DNA of 64,000 nt from positions 1,302,001-1,366,000 of the forward strand of contig NC_089182.1 in assembly GCF_947507565.1 (NCBI RefSeq), given 5' to 3'. Below the pieces are notes generated by a model. The model was given only the letters and a program-made list of their open reading frames with translations, was not told the origin of the DNA and did not search any database. Origin of the DNA: Oscarella lobularis (lineage: Eukaryota > Porifera > Homoscleromorpha > Homosclerophorida > Oscarellidae). Each line of letters opens with the position of its first letter. Position 1 is the first letter of the stretch. Positions 43,034-54,425 of this stretch are shown here, piece by piece. Position numbers and translations under genes: made by a program.

Positions 43034-43722
43034 ATTTTATAGCATATAGCTTGCGTTTGATCCTAAACCTTCGTTTTGATGCGCTGGCATGTCCTTAGCG
43101 CAAGTTTTCGGCCATATTCCATTAAGCGTGTACTTGACGCAAATGTTTTTGAAAAGCAAAGCTAGCGACGCTAATAGCGTTACTGTGCAAGCTGTCAAGC
43201 CGAACGTAATAACTTACACGTACAGTTGTCTGCTGCAAGTGCTTCGGCCTGATAAGAAGGACCTTTAAGTCTGAGGAGCTGTTTTCATCTTACAACCGCA
43301 AACGACAATTCAGATGTGGAAAAACATGCTGCGTACCCACGTTCTTCAACAATACTCGCAAGGACGCCGAAAAGGAACTAAAATTTTACACTTTCCCGAA
43401 GACGACGCCGAACGGAGATCTTGGACGCTAGAACACTCTGTGATGCTTTGCTGGCTTTCACGTTATTGGACGACGTATATCTTGCGTTCGGCGTCGTCTT
43501 TCGAGAAAGTGTAAAATTTTAGTTACCTTTTGGCGTCCTCGCGAGTATTGTTGAAACACAGGGTTACGCAGCATGTTTTTCCACAACTGAATTGTCGTTT
43601 GCGGTTGTAAGATGCCAACAGCTCCTCAGACGTTGCGTGGAATATGGCCGAAAACTTGCGCTAAAGACATGCCAGTGCATCGAAACGAAGGTTTAGGATC
43701 AAACGCAAGCTATATGCTATAA
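43034..43722. repeat. Inner palindrome carrying a THAP-domain fragment
   Basis: Left arm 43034-43420 and right arm 43470-43722 are inverted copies. The left arm has about 150 bp of extra sequence. In the left arm (43327-43430) one frame reads CCVPTFFNNTRKD, then LKFYTFPEDDAERRSWTL, which is the first half of a THAP zinc finger; the second half is missing. The element seems to derive from a P-element-like or other THAP transposon by head-to-head inversion. Confidence 0.65.
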
Positions 43723-45616
43723 AAGATCTGTTTATGTACTATTGAATGCATCTACAAATGAAGCCCTACGTGATTCTGCGAGGCAGGAAAAGCCTTTCGA
43801 AGTAGGAATGCTCATCGCCCGATTTCTCTCTTTCTGTAAGCCGCAGTCGATCGCCGACGCATTCAAAGACTTCTCTGATCTATTAAAAGCTCGATCAACA
43901 GGAGAATTGCCTTTGAAAAGCTTTCGCTGACCCACAATTCGGTCTCGTGAGCACTTCCGTTAGACACTGATCCCCACCTAAGATGGCTGCCGCTGACATG
44001 CGCAGTTAAAACAAATAGGGTCTATTTCTGTTGCGAACTGTTTACCAATTGATAAAATAAATTAAAGTCTTCTTCAGTCCTCATTCTCTGTAAAGTTTTT
44101 ACTGATAACGTTGCCATTTCCTGACCTTCCGCCGCAGATAGTGAACGACTCTGAAGAGCTCGACTGACGTTGTCAGTAATTTTTAATATTTTTTTGGAAA
44201 GGTGTAACCCAAAGAGGAAGTTGTACCGTTTCATTTGCGTTTGTACACCGATAATTCTTCCTTTCACATCTGCATCTAACCTCGTTTTGAGACATTGACT
44301 CCACAGTCTATTTAAAGCATCGTAATTTTCAACAATATTCTCCAATGCATTGCCTCTCACTGTCCATCGCGTTGGACAAAACGATCTAATACCGACATTC
44401 GGACAGTCATCGTTTGAAGCGTTCTCTGCCCTAATCTTATCAAAAGCAGCGTTCCGCTTGGGAGAAAAGCGGATCAACTTTGCAATTTCAAAAGCTGTAT
44501 CAAGGGCATCCCGGCAGTGCTTAGACTGCTTCATAGCATTTCCTACAGCAAGATTCAAGGCATGGCCATAACAGTGAGTCAAAATAGCTCTCCCTTCTTC
44601 TGCTTGAATCCTTGTTGCAACGCCTGTCTTGCTACCAATCATGTTGGCGGCGCCATCATAACATTGCCCGCGGCAGTTAGAAATTGACAAATTCATTCTC
44701 AGTAGGCATACAGTCCAATAACATCCTCGTGATCGTCTAGCTGAGAATCTAACCATCTGATGCAAATTGAAAACTTTTCTTTGTTTGCAGTATCGGTGCA
44801 TTCATCTGCCATTATAGTGTAATATCTACTTTTTTGAATGTCGCTGCAGATCTGGCGTGTGATATTCAAAGACATTAGTTGAAGAAACTCGTTTTGTATT
44901 TCACCGGAAACATACTTGGAAGCTTTCTTTTACATCCAAGTTAAAACATCAGGGCAGTCATACGCTCAAACAAGCATTAGTTGAGAAAAGTTGCTGTCCA
45001 GACCACTACCGTTCCCTCTAAGAGCCAACCCTTGCCGAGCAAGGAACCGCAAATTTTGAACAATTCGCAGCATGTCTCGGTTTAGCGACTTTTCTTTCTG
45101 TAGACGAGAGTTAAGCAACTCTCCTACGACGCCAAATTGTATAGGAAACTTTTCAATAGACGCTACCGCTTCACGATGACAAGCGCTGGCGGCGTGCTTT
45201 GTGAATGAAGAGGTTGCTTCCTTCCAGAAAACAAAGCCTTTCGTGATGAAGGAAGGATCTCTCCGTGTACTTGAAAGAAGCTTTTTCTCATGATTTGCTT
45301 CATGCACACGTAGCAGAAAGCAGCATCGAGCGCAACGTCGTAATGAAGCCAACAGAACTTCTCGCACCACTCGGATCGAAACGAACGCTTCTCGCCTTTA
45401 GATCCAAAGCTCCTTTTTGGAAAATCGAAGCCTTTTGCGGGGTGGAACTTGTCAGGAAAAGGCGTGCTTCTTTCCTCGCCAGCCATGTTTGCCTAACGCG
45501 CGCAATTAACTTAGAGCGATACTTCACTCAAAATTACTACACTGTACAAAATATTCAAATCTTTGGCGAAAAAGTTGGTCCGGCAGTTGCCGGGTCTGCC
45601 GGACCTGTCGCGACGC

Positions 45617-46485
45617 CCATGAAATGGAAAACCAAATGGAATACAAATCTTCCTGTTGGTCGTGCAAACGCATGACAGTTATCTAGATATGCTGTCCACT
45701 GCTGTCGCCAATCCCTCCAACTGTGGGCCAAGCTTTCCCTGACCTTGAGCGGACCTGGCGGGGAAAATTCGGAGGACGATCCGGCTCAGGCGTCGGCGGG
45801 AGAAGGCGACGCCGAGGTGTCGTAGCGAGCACAGACGAACCAGCCTGCGACGTAGGAGCTAGCGGTGTAGCCAGTAATCCCGAGTTCTGAGTAGAGCGAG
45901 CGTGATAGCGAGTTTCCATGACGAAGCGAATCGCACTAGTGTCACCATGTAGCATGTGTATATATTTGCACAGATACTGATTACTGGCCGCTCGATATCA
46001 ACATCTACCCCGGACCAACGGGTCCCGTCAAAGATTTGTCGTCAACTATTTTACGAAATTCTGAGGTTTGCGAGTTGTGAGAATAATCTCTTTGTCCTAT
46101 GTCAGAGGTAGTGAGAGCGATGAGCTTTTAGCTGCAATTTTTTCTCTCTGGATAAGTATTTGAGGGTTTTCATTTGCTTCATCTATGCTTGAGACGTACA
46201 AGAAAGAACGCAAGCTATTAGTGAAAAGGTCTGCGAAAGAATTTGGCCAAGGAGGCACCAAAATGACAAATAGACTTCCATGAACAAACGTTTCAATAAA
46301 CGTTGCCTACTCACATATGCAATAATGCTCACGATTTTTTAGTAAGCTTCATTGAATCGCTTCTTCTAATCTTTGGAAGAGGAGTGTCATCGACGGTTTC
46401 TTCTGGAAAAAGCTCTCTCCTTCGCCTGCAGTTGCCACGTACAGAGTCTAGAGATAATGATCATTGCAGGAGAATCTTGTTGGCG
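45617..46485 (-). mobile_element. Truncated LTR retrotransposon 5' end, copy 2
   Basis: Same block as 8007-8880, same orientation and same ends. The gag start is the ATG at 45919. It lacks the tandem array found beside copy 1. Shared end points suggest duplication of an already truncated fragment rather than two insertions. Confidence 0.5.
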
Positions 46486-46499
46486 CTCTGGAGGCACTG

Positions 46500-46678
46500 A
46501 ACGACGGGTTGTCGTTACGCTCTCCTTTGCTACGTTGCTTGCCAAAATAATTTTCAAGTGGATTCTGCGAAAGGTGCTCGCTTAAGATAAAGCGGTTTTG
46601 TGATCCGGGAAGGCCGAAAAAGTACTTCTCGATTTCGATGAATGAACGAACAACAAAAATCATTGTAAATGTTATCAA
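46500..46678 (-). pseudogene. P-element-like transposase C-terminal fragment
   Basis: Minus-strand sequence reads YFFGLPGSQNRFILSEHLSQ, followed by NPLENYFGKQRSKG and NDNPS. The LSQDPLE-FF-RSRGG-DNPT signature is typical of the C-terminus of THAP9/P-element transposases. Only about 50 residues remain, between the truncated LTR fragment and the left TIR of RecQ element 2. Confidence 0.65.
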
Positions 46679-46724
46679 CCTGACAATTATTTATTATCTA
46701 ACCTGTCAGCCTCCATTCTTCTAG

Positions 46725-46992
46725 TAGCCTCGATTTCCAGACCCACTCCAGCGCCCTAAGATGCGTGGGCGGGGTTGGGCGCTGGAGAGGGTCTGGTCGA
46801 AAACTGTACAAAGTCGTGTGTGCTCTATACGGGACCTAAACCAACGATAGACCAATCACCGATCGAGCAACCGCTCCGGTTGCTCGATCGCTGATTCGCC
46901 GAAGACCTAAGCGAATTATGACGCAGGCAATAACTCTAATGAAATTACCCACGGCCACCGAACTGCCGTAAAAGGGACCCCAGTGGCGTAGA
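46725..46992 (+). repeat. Left TIR of RecQ-DUF6589 element 2, with hairpins
   Basis: A terminal hairpin at 46737-46796 pairs CCAGACCC and CTCCAGCGCCC with their complements. A second perfect palindrome, CGATCGAGCAACCG with its complement, is at 46861-46890. The right TIR 52178-52453 holds the inverted copy of both. Confidence 0.9.
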
Positions 46993-47073
46993 CGCAATGC
47001 GATTATGCTAATTAGCCACGTGATTTGGAAGCACGGCCCTCGCGAACTATGAACAGTCCAGTTAAATGCGTAG

Positions 47074-47319
47074 ATGACGTGTGTCGCGTATCCGTCGAGG
47101 AAAGTGCGTCGCCCGATTTTCGATACTGCGAGCAACCTCGATAGACTGATAGAAGAGGCGACCGGCTGCCCTCCTGTGCGTCGCGGCGACGGCTATCCGA
47201 GCGCCGTTTGTTCGTGTTGCCGACCGAAGCTCCTGAAATTCGCTCGCCTTCACTCGGAGCTTGAGCAATTGCAGGTGGCACTCCGCACCTCGATGACCTG
47301 GACGCAGAATCTTCTATGA
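47074..47319 (+). CDS. Candidate first exon of the DUF6589 gene (Cys-rich zinc-finger-like)
   Basis: Open plus-strand frame with C near residue 3, then GCPPVRRGDGYPSAVCSCC and RPKLLKFARLHSELEQL. The spacing (Cys, then a helix, then CxxC followed by a long helix) is reminiscent of ZAD-like N-terminal zinc fingers. It lies between the left TIR and the DUF6589 main exon and on the same strand. Joining introns between 47320 and 47930 were not resolved, so the link is by position only. Confidence 0.35.
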   Translation: MTCVAYPSRKVRRPIFDTASNLDRLIEEATGCPPVRRGDGYPSAVCSCCRPKLLKFARLHSELEQLQVALRTSMTWTQNLL

Positions 47320-47930
47320 GAGTGAAGCGCTTAGCGAAAGAGTCTCCTGCAAATTTCCGTCCAATAAAGCTATCTCGATTGTATCATTCGCCCATTCAGT
47401 CAATTTCAAGGTGCAGTATACAGTATATGTTCGTCCCATAGGTCGTTGTAAGACTACGGCTTGGACCATTTATAGTGTTGGTTCTCTAAATTCAAAGCTT
47501 CGACAACTGGCTCCAAAGACACTCTTTCCGATGCAGACGGAAAATGATCTGGAGGGAATAAGGGCTTTAGATTTCAGCATTGACAACGACCCTTGTCCTA
47601 ATGGTGCCCAACTAGAAGGTGACGTATGTTCAAAGTTACATTGCAATGCAGAACACATAATTTGCTCCACTTATAGAAGAACCACCCGCATTCAGCATTG
47701 ATGATCAGAGCATAGATGATCAGAGAAGATGATCAGAGAAGGTGCAGTTCAATAGTGGTGACCACTATATCGCAGCAAAGCTCAACCCTTTTTGACTACT
47801 TCCAGTCAGCCTAATCGAACCTCTCGATTTCGACGAAAAGTCTATTCAAATTCAGCGGAATCTCGCATTAAGGTGATAAGGAATGCCGAGAGGGGAATTT
47901 TACTGTTTCTAATTAAGTGACCCTAAACAG

Positions 47931-50560
47931 TTGTCGGCTTCCTACCCAAAGTCGAAGCGTCGGTCTACCGTGGGAATTCTTCGAGGCCAATGGAAATCGC
48001 TAGGAGCTGCTCTCGCGAGGAACGACAGAAACGCTGCCGCTCGAGCGGCATGGCATTGCCTGCCTGCCGAAATGCTCAATGTGCTCAAGAAAACAGTGTC
48101 AAAAGAGAGCCAGACTATGTGTCGCAAGTCGGTACTGAAGAAAACATCAGTCAATCACTTGAAAAACCTCACCATGCGACGCATATACGACGAGGTTAAA
48201 GCTGAAGCTCCAACCTTTTCCACGCTCCTTGAGGCAGCCTCTGGCCGTTCCTCTCTCTCTCTGATTGACATATCTCCAATCTGCATGGCTTCGTCAATTA
48301 TCCTAAAAAGCCGGAGTAACAGGATGTCTGCTTTATCTTATATCATCTCCATCCTCCTTCATCACTCAGGAGTGAAGAAATCCACATGCGTCCGTTTGCA
48401 TCGATTGGGTATCACTATGCATCCTTCATCGCTATCTATACTCTTCCGACGATTGGTTAACGAATACGATAGACCGGTCGTGCAATCAAAACTCAGCCTC
48501 GTTCAGAAATCACCTCGATGCACCAAAGATCTTCAAACCGAACCGACAAGTCCGACGGATTGCAATAGCTCCTTGCAGGGTCTTGAAACTACCACAGTCG
48601 AAACTGACAGCGACGGCGAGTACTTTGATTGCCTTGACGACAGTGATGACGATGTCGATGAATGTCTACACAATAACTTTCAAGACGATGCTGGCGAGGA
48701 CAGCGATGATGTTGCTTCTGATCTATCCACAAAGCCAGTTATATACCAAATCACTGGTGACAACGTAGACCTAACCGTGAAGACGAAATACATGACGGTC
48801 GCCAAACGTAATAAGTCCTTGCACTGGTTTAATTTAATTGCTACGAATAAGAGGTTTCAAGTACCAGCTGGTCTTGGACGTGACGAGCCGCAGCGTCCTG
48901 TTCTGAGCGTCGAAGCAGAAAAATTTGTGTCGAACGAGTCGGACCTGCAAGTACTAAGAGACGAATTTTCCATTCTGGTTGCACGTTGTGTGATACAGTA
49001 TGTGACAAAGCTACGCGACTTTGCCGACCTCGTTCCTCTTCACATTCGACACGTGAATTCCGCCGCCGCAGCAGAGAAGTCTTTTCAAGTTCCACTGGGG
49101 CTTCTAGAAAGCAATGAACAGAAACTTGATGAAATGATTGCAATAGCACGTTTTGTCAATGAACGGTATGTGCCAGATGTCGATGGCGCTGCGGTGACGA
49201 AAATCCAATTTGGTGGCGACCAATTAACAACGGAACGAGTTAGGGCAGCTCAGCTTGCGCTGGCGAACGGGAGGACCGATGAAAAGCTTCTTGGCGGTCT
49301 TATTCCACACTCTGAAGATTTTCATTGTCACATGAATTTGTGGATTTACTTTTTAGCAAATTTTACGCCGAAAACTCTCATCGCGATCAAGGAACACTCT
49401 TTCAGCTGAAAGTGCTACTCGATCGCCCGTAATATTTCGCGCAAAGTTAAGGACATCAATCGTCAACAGCTTTTATCGATGACGTGTTAGACGGCTACAT
49501 TTTGGGGGCATTTATGCAACTAAACGACATGACGTCAATAGACGATGACGTCGTTCCTCCTGGCTTACCGGATTCGCTGCGGAAAAAGTGGCTATTGGAA
49601 CGCATAGATGAAGTTTTGTCGACCTTTGTTTACGGAGACCTAGCAGCAGCAATTGACAATCTTCATAAAGACAGCGAAAGTACGACCACCCGATGTACCG
49701 TTCGCAGATGTCAAGACGACCGCGCTTACTGCAGCATGCGTGAGGACGTCAGCGTTTCTTGTCGCTGGCACAGCTGCGATGCGCATTTTTTGAACCCTGC
49801 CCAGCGAGGAAAACACGAAAAGAACACGCACAGTCTTGTCGTACGCGACGATAATAGCTCAAACGTACGCGCAGCCGCTAATCGCACCGACGACGGCGTT
49901 TTGAACTACACCAAGTCTTTCATGAGCATGGCTCTAATTCAACGATCATTTAAAGACGCTTGGAGAGAACTAGACGGACCGCGACTTTTCCGACACTGGA
50001 AACTTATGATGCTCTATTTTCGCGCGTCTGGACGTACCAAGTATGCACATGAAGCATTCATATTCTAGGCTTTTCAGTACGCGATTCTGTCGCCAGCAGA
50101 TGCGTACAGGCAACTCTGTGAAAGAGGCTTCAATCTAGAGGGAGGTGAGGGAAAACACATCCCTCTCGATCTTATGGTTGAGCATAACAACAACTGCGTT
50201 AAAGAAATGATTGGTAACCAGGGCGCAAATGTCTCTTTTTCTTCTGCACAGTTAATCAGTCGAATGGCAAAATCAACTAAAGAAATAATAGAAAACTTTG
50301 ACAAGGGCGCTGCAATTAAACCTGTGTCTGGAAAACACACTCGTGCAGATTCTAAAGACGACATTAAACGTGTCGTTAATTGTTTACTAGAGAACAAGGT
50401 CTTCTCTAACATCCATGGACGAAGTCATTCTGCATTTCCAAAATGTAGAGAGACAATTTTGCATAGTATAAGTAAACCGAAGTTATTTACTAGGATAGAA
50501 CGTTCGAAAAAGGACTGTCATATAAGGCTGGAGTTTAAATCTATAGAATCTTACAAATGA
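47931..50560 (+). pseudogene. DUF6589-type transposase candidate of element 2 (broken)
   Basis: The main exon begins right after an intron acceptor (CCCTAAACAG, 47921-47930). Landmarks: AASGRSSLSLIDISPICMA, LSYIISILLHHSGVKKST, TGDNVDLTVKTKYMT, FGGDQLTTERVRAAQLALAN and HSEDFHCHMNLWI, all matching the DUF6589 plan (GDN, GDQ, DFH). A frame change lies near 49370, a poorly resolved part at 49405-49480, then DDVLDGYILGAFM and KDAWRELDGPRLFRHWKLMM. A TAG at 50066-50068 replaces one residue before AFQYAILSPADAYRQL, and the frame is then open through LMVEHNNNCVKEMIGNQG to 50560. An acidic stretch (SDGEYFDCLDDSDDDVDE) separates the halves. No RFX-like domain was seen, unlike element 1. Confidence 0.85.
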
Positions 50561-50573
50561 AACATACTACGTA

Positions 50574-52070
50574 TTACTGCTCTAGAGGTTCCAAATCGCT
50601 GGTGTCTGTGTCATCAGAATCGCTTGAACACGCAACATCATCTATCTCAGTGCAATACTTTGCAAGGTGTACAGGCATACTAAGTTTTCCACTGGAGCAT
50701 GTATCACATGTGCATGATCTTCTGCACAAATCGCAACATTTGTGCGGCCGCTGAGTTGCATCCGGTGCGTGGTCAAAAAACGAAAGGAGAACTTGCCGAC
50801 GACAACCGCTTGATAACCTGATAAATTTCTTCATGCCTGCCCCGATTCCTCTGCTTAGCGAAGGAGAGTGAAGCAAAATTCCGAAACTGTCAGATCCGTC
50901 TCTGTCCGCCCGCCCAATGGCTTGGAGATACTCCTCTGCAGTGTCTGGTGAGCCAAAGTTCACAACTGTCCGCACTCCCTTCATATCAATACCCATACCT
51001 AGAGCAGAAGTACAAACTACCACTCTGCACGTCCCGTCGTCAGCTTGCAGACTGCTGAATTTCTTCTTTGCTTTCCTCATCTGTGACAGAATGGAACATG
51101 TTCACAAGTCTCATCGGTTTGCCAAGTCTTTCTTCATTCGTGCAATATGCATCTGAGCCGAGCATTTCGTGAAGAGTGGCAAAGATAACCCTAGCAAAGA
51201 CTGATCGTTCGACAATAGATAATTGTTCTAGGCATTAGTTTGCCTACATTTCGTAGCTCTTCGACAAAAGGAACTAGCGTTTCTTCAATGCTCTCTGTCA
51301 TCTTTTTAACCGCTAGATAGACATTAGGCCAATCATGGCTAAGAAGGATGGACACTGGAGACGCCAAGCCTAGGTGCTTAACTAGTCTCCTGCGTGTTGA
51401 AGGCGCAGCTGTTGCAGTTAACGCTACCATCAAGACTTTAAGAGTGGTACGCATCTGACCAACTCGTCCACACCAATACCGAAATGGTTCAACAACACTA
51501 TTAAGCCCTCCCCTATAAAGTATAATTATTGGCAGCAGAGATTTTTTATTTCGAGAACTAACCACTGAGAAACCGTGTGCGTCTCGTCTACAACGACAGC
51601 AAGGGTGGAGGCTGCTATGCTGCCGCTCGTTAGGACCCTCCGTCCCTCGGCCAAGACTCGGGGCTTCCAAAGATTATTGAATATTCTCCGTCTATAGCCA
51701 CAGCTGCGTCGTCACGGCAGAGAATCGCAGACATTAAGCCGTGCTTTCGTAGGTAAGAAACCTGATCTTCGATTAATGCCCGCAAAGGAGATACGACAAG
51801 GACGCAAGGACGCTCTGGAAACGGCGTAGAGTCCGTGGACATCGCTGCCACCGATTGAAGACTCTTTGCGATCAGAGGAAGAAGGAAGTACACCATGGAC
51901 TTCCCGAAGCCGGTCGGAAACGAGGCGAAAACGTCAGAACCATGCAAAACGTGCTTTATTGCCGTCGACTGGGCATCTTTAAGCTTGGAGATGGAAAAAG
52001 CCTCGCAACCACGCCGCAATGCTTCCTCGAAGTCCTAGTCGCTGAAGGAGTAGCATCTACGACGACTCAT
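50574..52070 (-). pseudogene. RecQ-family helicase of element 2 (broken)
   Basis: ATG at 52070. An in-frame TAG at 52035-52037, then LKDAQSTAIKHVL (motif 0), FPTGFGKSMVYFLLP (Walker A), VVSPLRALIEDQVSYL (Ia), VVDETHTVSQW (Walker B; DETH rather than DEAH). A 50-nt intron (forward 51513-51562) follows, then MVALTATA (motif III), RTIIYCRT, a frame change near 51190 and another near 51075, TSALGMGIDMKGVRTVVNFG (V) and QAIGRADRDG (VI; Ala in place of the usual Gly). The C-terminus has a dense Cys cluster (CCDLCRRSCTCDTC). A relative, not a copy, of the helicase at 28.1-29.9 kb. Confidence 0.87.
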
Positions 52071-52561
52071 GGCGATACGCGTGTGCCGTGCGCTACTGAG
52101 CGGTTTGAATACGTTTATGCTATGTCCTCGACGCGTCCATGGATAGTCGCGAAGGTGAAAAACTTGCTCGACTAATATCTACGCCACTGGCGAAGTGGAG
52201 TCCCTTTTACGGCAGTTTGGTGGCCGTGGGTAATTTCATTAGAGTTATTGCCTGCGTCATAATTCGCGTAGGTCTTTGGCGAATCAGCGATCGAGCAACC
52301 GGAGCGGTTGCTCGATCGGTGATTGGTCTATCGTTGGTTTAGGTCCCGTATAGTGCACACACGACTTTGCACAGTTTTCGTCCAGACCCTCTCCAGCACC
52401 CCACCCCGCCCACGCATCTTAGCGCGCTGGAGTGGGTCTGGAAATCGAGGCTATCCTTCTAGTGTCTCGGTACTGAGCTTTAGCTTGGCACGGTCAGCCT
52501 TAGGAATGTCTTGAATGGACTCCACCGATTCATCCCAGTTACTAAGATAGCCGAGCCGTAA

Positions 52562-53035
52562 ACTGAGCGAGGCTGAACGAAAATATTCGGTAGTCGAGAA
52601 GGAGGCCTTGGGACTTGTATGGGCAGTAAATCATTTCCGGGTATTTACTTCAATTACTCACCACTACCCGCTTAAATTGTTAAAATCATTTAAAGACTCA
52701 ACCGGAAGAATCGCACGTTGGTTAATGATATTGATCGAATATCAATGGAATGTCGAACACAAAAGGGGGCGTGAACACGGACACGCATATGGGCTTTCCA
52801 GGCGACGAACGGACGGAGCGGGACCGGAAGAAGCGGGTGTTTACGGAGGACAGCGTGTGGAAGAGCTACTGCCGCCGCTGGCCGAAAGGGCAGCTGAAGG
52901 CGTGGAAACAGAAAAAGTGAATGCCGTCTCACTGCGACAAAGATGGTCGATGCGAGAGCTAGCCGGGATGCAGGCCGAAGATCCATTGTTGGGCCGTGTG
53001 CAGCAGCTGTTGAAGGACGGAAAAGAACCGCACCC
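52562..53035 (+). pseudogene. Gypsy RNase H-to-linker fragment
   Basis: Matches 18320-18815 of the full Gypsy element: LSEAERKYSVVEKEALGLVW, then SFKDSTGRIARWLMILIEYQ, EHKRGREHGHAYGLSRRR and LLGRVQQLLKDGKE, with a deletion after HFRVY that removes the ITDHCPL region. Divergence from the intact element is considerable, so it comes from another, older copy. It runs without a break into the non-LTR RT fragment at 53035. Confidence 0.8.
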
Positions 53036-53900
53036 CTCGATGCTACTGCACCGACTTCCGTTGTGGCGACAGCGCTGCCTTCGAACCAATTCTGCTTTCG
53101 CCCGAAGTCATTGCAAAAGCTCTACAAGCGTCACCTCGTGGTTCGGCTGCAGATTCCACAGGATGGCGATTTAAAGATTTCAGACGCCTGTCTCGGGGGT
53201 GAAACGACACACGATAATTTGATTAAATCGCTCTCGAACTTCGCGACCGGGAAACTGCCGAAATCTGCAGCAGAAATCCTGTCTTCTCGTCTCGTCGCTC
53301 TTCGAAAGTCTAATGGAGACGTTTGTCCCGTCGCTATCAGTGAAGCACTCCGCCGCGTGGCTGCAAGAGCAATTTGTCTTCACTCGCGGAACGCATTTGC
53401 ATCTTACTTTTCGCCGATCCAACACGGCGTCTCTACACCTGGCGGCTCGGAACTCATCCTTCATCACGTCCAAGCGCTCCTCAACCGCAACGCTGACTGG
53501 ATGCTTTTAAAGACGGACGTGAAAAACGCGTTTAATTCAATTAGTCGTGAAGCTATACGCAGACGTCTCTCAGAAAGCTTTCCGTCGCTAATGCCACATT
53601 TTCGCCAAATGTAGGGCCGCTTCAGCTCTCTTTTCTTCCCATTGTCTTCCGGTTTGACATTGCTGTCTTCGGATAAAGGCGTCCACCAAGGAGACCCTTT
53701 GGGGCCCGCACTTCTCGCCGTGGGAAACGTCGGTGGACATGCAATGCAGTCATCCAAACGTCGTCATTCCGGCGTATCTCGACGACGTCTTCATATTGGG
53801 CACGGAACACGAAGTTTTTGCTGCTTTCTCGGACCTTACGGCGAGGACGGGTTTTATATCCCTGTCGGTCGCTTAACCGCGCCCCCGCATCGAGGTATAA
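53036..53900 (+). pseudogene. Reverse transcriptase palm fragment (non-LTR type)
   Basis: Reads FRPKSLQKLYKRHLVVRLQI, GALD-like linker, CPVAISEALRRVAARAIC, FSPIQHGVSTPGGSELILHH, then LKTDVKNAFNSISRE (RT motif A, catalytic Asp), SDKGVHQGDPLGPALL (motif B) and, one frame over near 53755-53800, IPAYLDDVFILGTEHE (motif C, catalytic Asp pair). A TAG at 53612-53614 and a deletion between motifs B and C break it. RTs of this kind carry the restriction-like endonuclease seen at 34.4-35.3 kb, so both may come from one family, but they do not overlap and this cannot be checked here. Confidence 0.78.
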
Positions 53901-54425
53901 CTGTTTGTTACAGCCCTTTCTATCCGCACAGAGCACACAAGAGTGGAGGATGATAACGGGGCAGAGAATGATATAGACGACGACAATATGTACGTCGCAA
54001 ACTTGGAAAATATACGACAGGAGGAAGAAATCGAAATACCTAATAACCTACTTTAGATAAGCGAAACCAATGTGGAACCTGTCGTAGGAGCTGTTGAACC
54101 GCTCTGTAGTGATGGTTTGCATGGAGTTGGTCATTTCATTTCCGCTAGGGATATGTTACGTAGATTGTCGCCAGCGAACGAGCGCGTTCAAGCTCTAACA
54201 CGGAAAAAGCACAACCATAGAATGCCCAAACTTGCGCGACATGGAAAGAGAACGCTAGTGACGACGTAAAAATAAACTACAGCCATGGAGAACGGCCGAA
54301 AGAGGGATGAAACGAGCAAAACAGAGAGAGGAAATAATATCAATAACCTAACACACGCGCGCTAGACGACGCGCAACTGCACAACGGACGCGATAACAGC
54401 AACAACGCCAACAAGCTGGCCGCAG
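53901..54425. other. No supportable gene
   Basis: Short coding-like patch with acidic residues (53950-54060), then nothing recognisable. Confidence 0.35.

Larger units (their letters stand above)
41746..44028. mobile_element. Foldback element inserted in the hAT gene
   Basis: Arms of about 300 bp (41746-42050 and 43725-44028) are inverted copies, starting AATAGACCCTATTTG. Inside them are a second inverted pair made of 22-23-bp satellite units (42052-42330 and 42850-43040) and a third, near-perfect palindrome at 43034-43722. Together they form nested hairpins. No transposase. The inverted sequence contains a fragment of a THAP-domain gene. A target-site duplication was not evident. It divides the hAT reading frame, so it is the younger event. 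Confidence 0.75.
41146..45486 (-). pseudogene. hAT-family transposase (ZMYM1/TTF-type), split by a foldback insertion
   Basis: From an ATG at 45486: TTF-type zinc-finger region (CEKFCWLHYDVALDAAFCYVC), a frame change near 45250, TSSFTKHAASACHREAV and the DUF4371-type part, then MADECTDTANKEKF (first Asp) and CYDGAANMIGSKTGV (second Asp), HCYGHALNLAVGNAM, and CPTRWTVRGNALENI. The gene is interrupted at about 44028 by 2.3 kb and resumes at about 41740. The C-terminal dimerisation domain (41589-41146) has the catalytic Glu context and ATSERCFSAMRRLKTWLRSTI. Further stops occur near 44930 and 41660. Cut-and-paste transposase; TIRs not identified. Its 3' end is fused to the DDE transposase-like relic. 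Confidence 0.85.
46725..52453. mobile_element. RecQ-DUF6589 DNA transposon, copy 2 (older)
   Basis: 5729 bp. TIRs of about 270 bp (46725-46992 and 52178-52453) start TAGCCTCGATTT and contain a terminal hairpin, as in element 1. The flanks hold a 9-bp duplication with one mismatch (TTCTTCTAG at 46716-46724, TCCTTCTAG at 52454-52462). Gene order is the mirror image of element 1: DUF6589 gene on the plus strand, RecQ gene on the minus strand, convergent, with stops 13 bp apart. The proteins are clearly divergent from those of element 1. Both genes have frame changes or stops. Confidence 0.88.

Noticed and set aside
36511-52070. Reassigned stop codons in this genome
   Set aside because: TAA, TAG and TGA all occur inside relics and all three also end well-formed genes (TGA at the Ngaro RT end, TAA at the integrase end, TAG after gag). 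Decay explains the internal stops.
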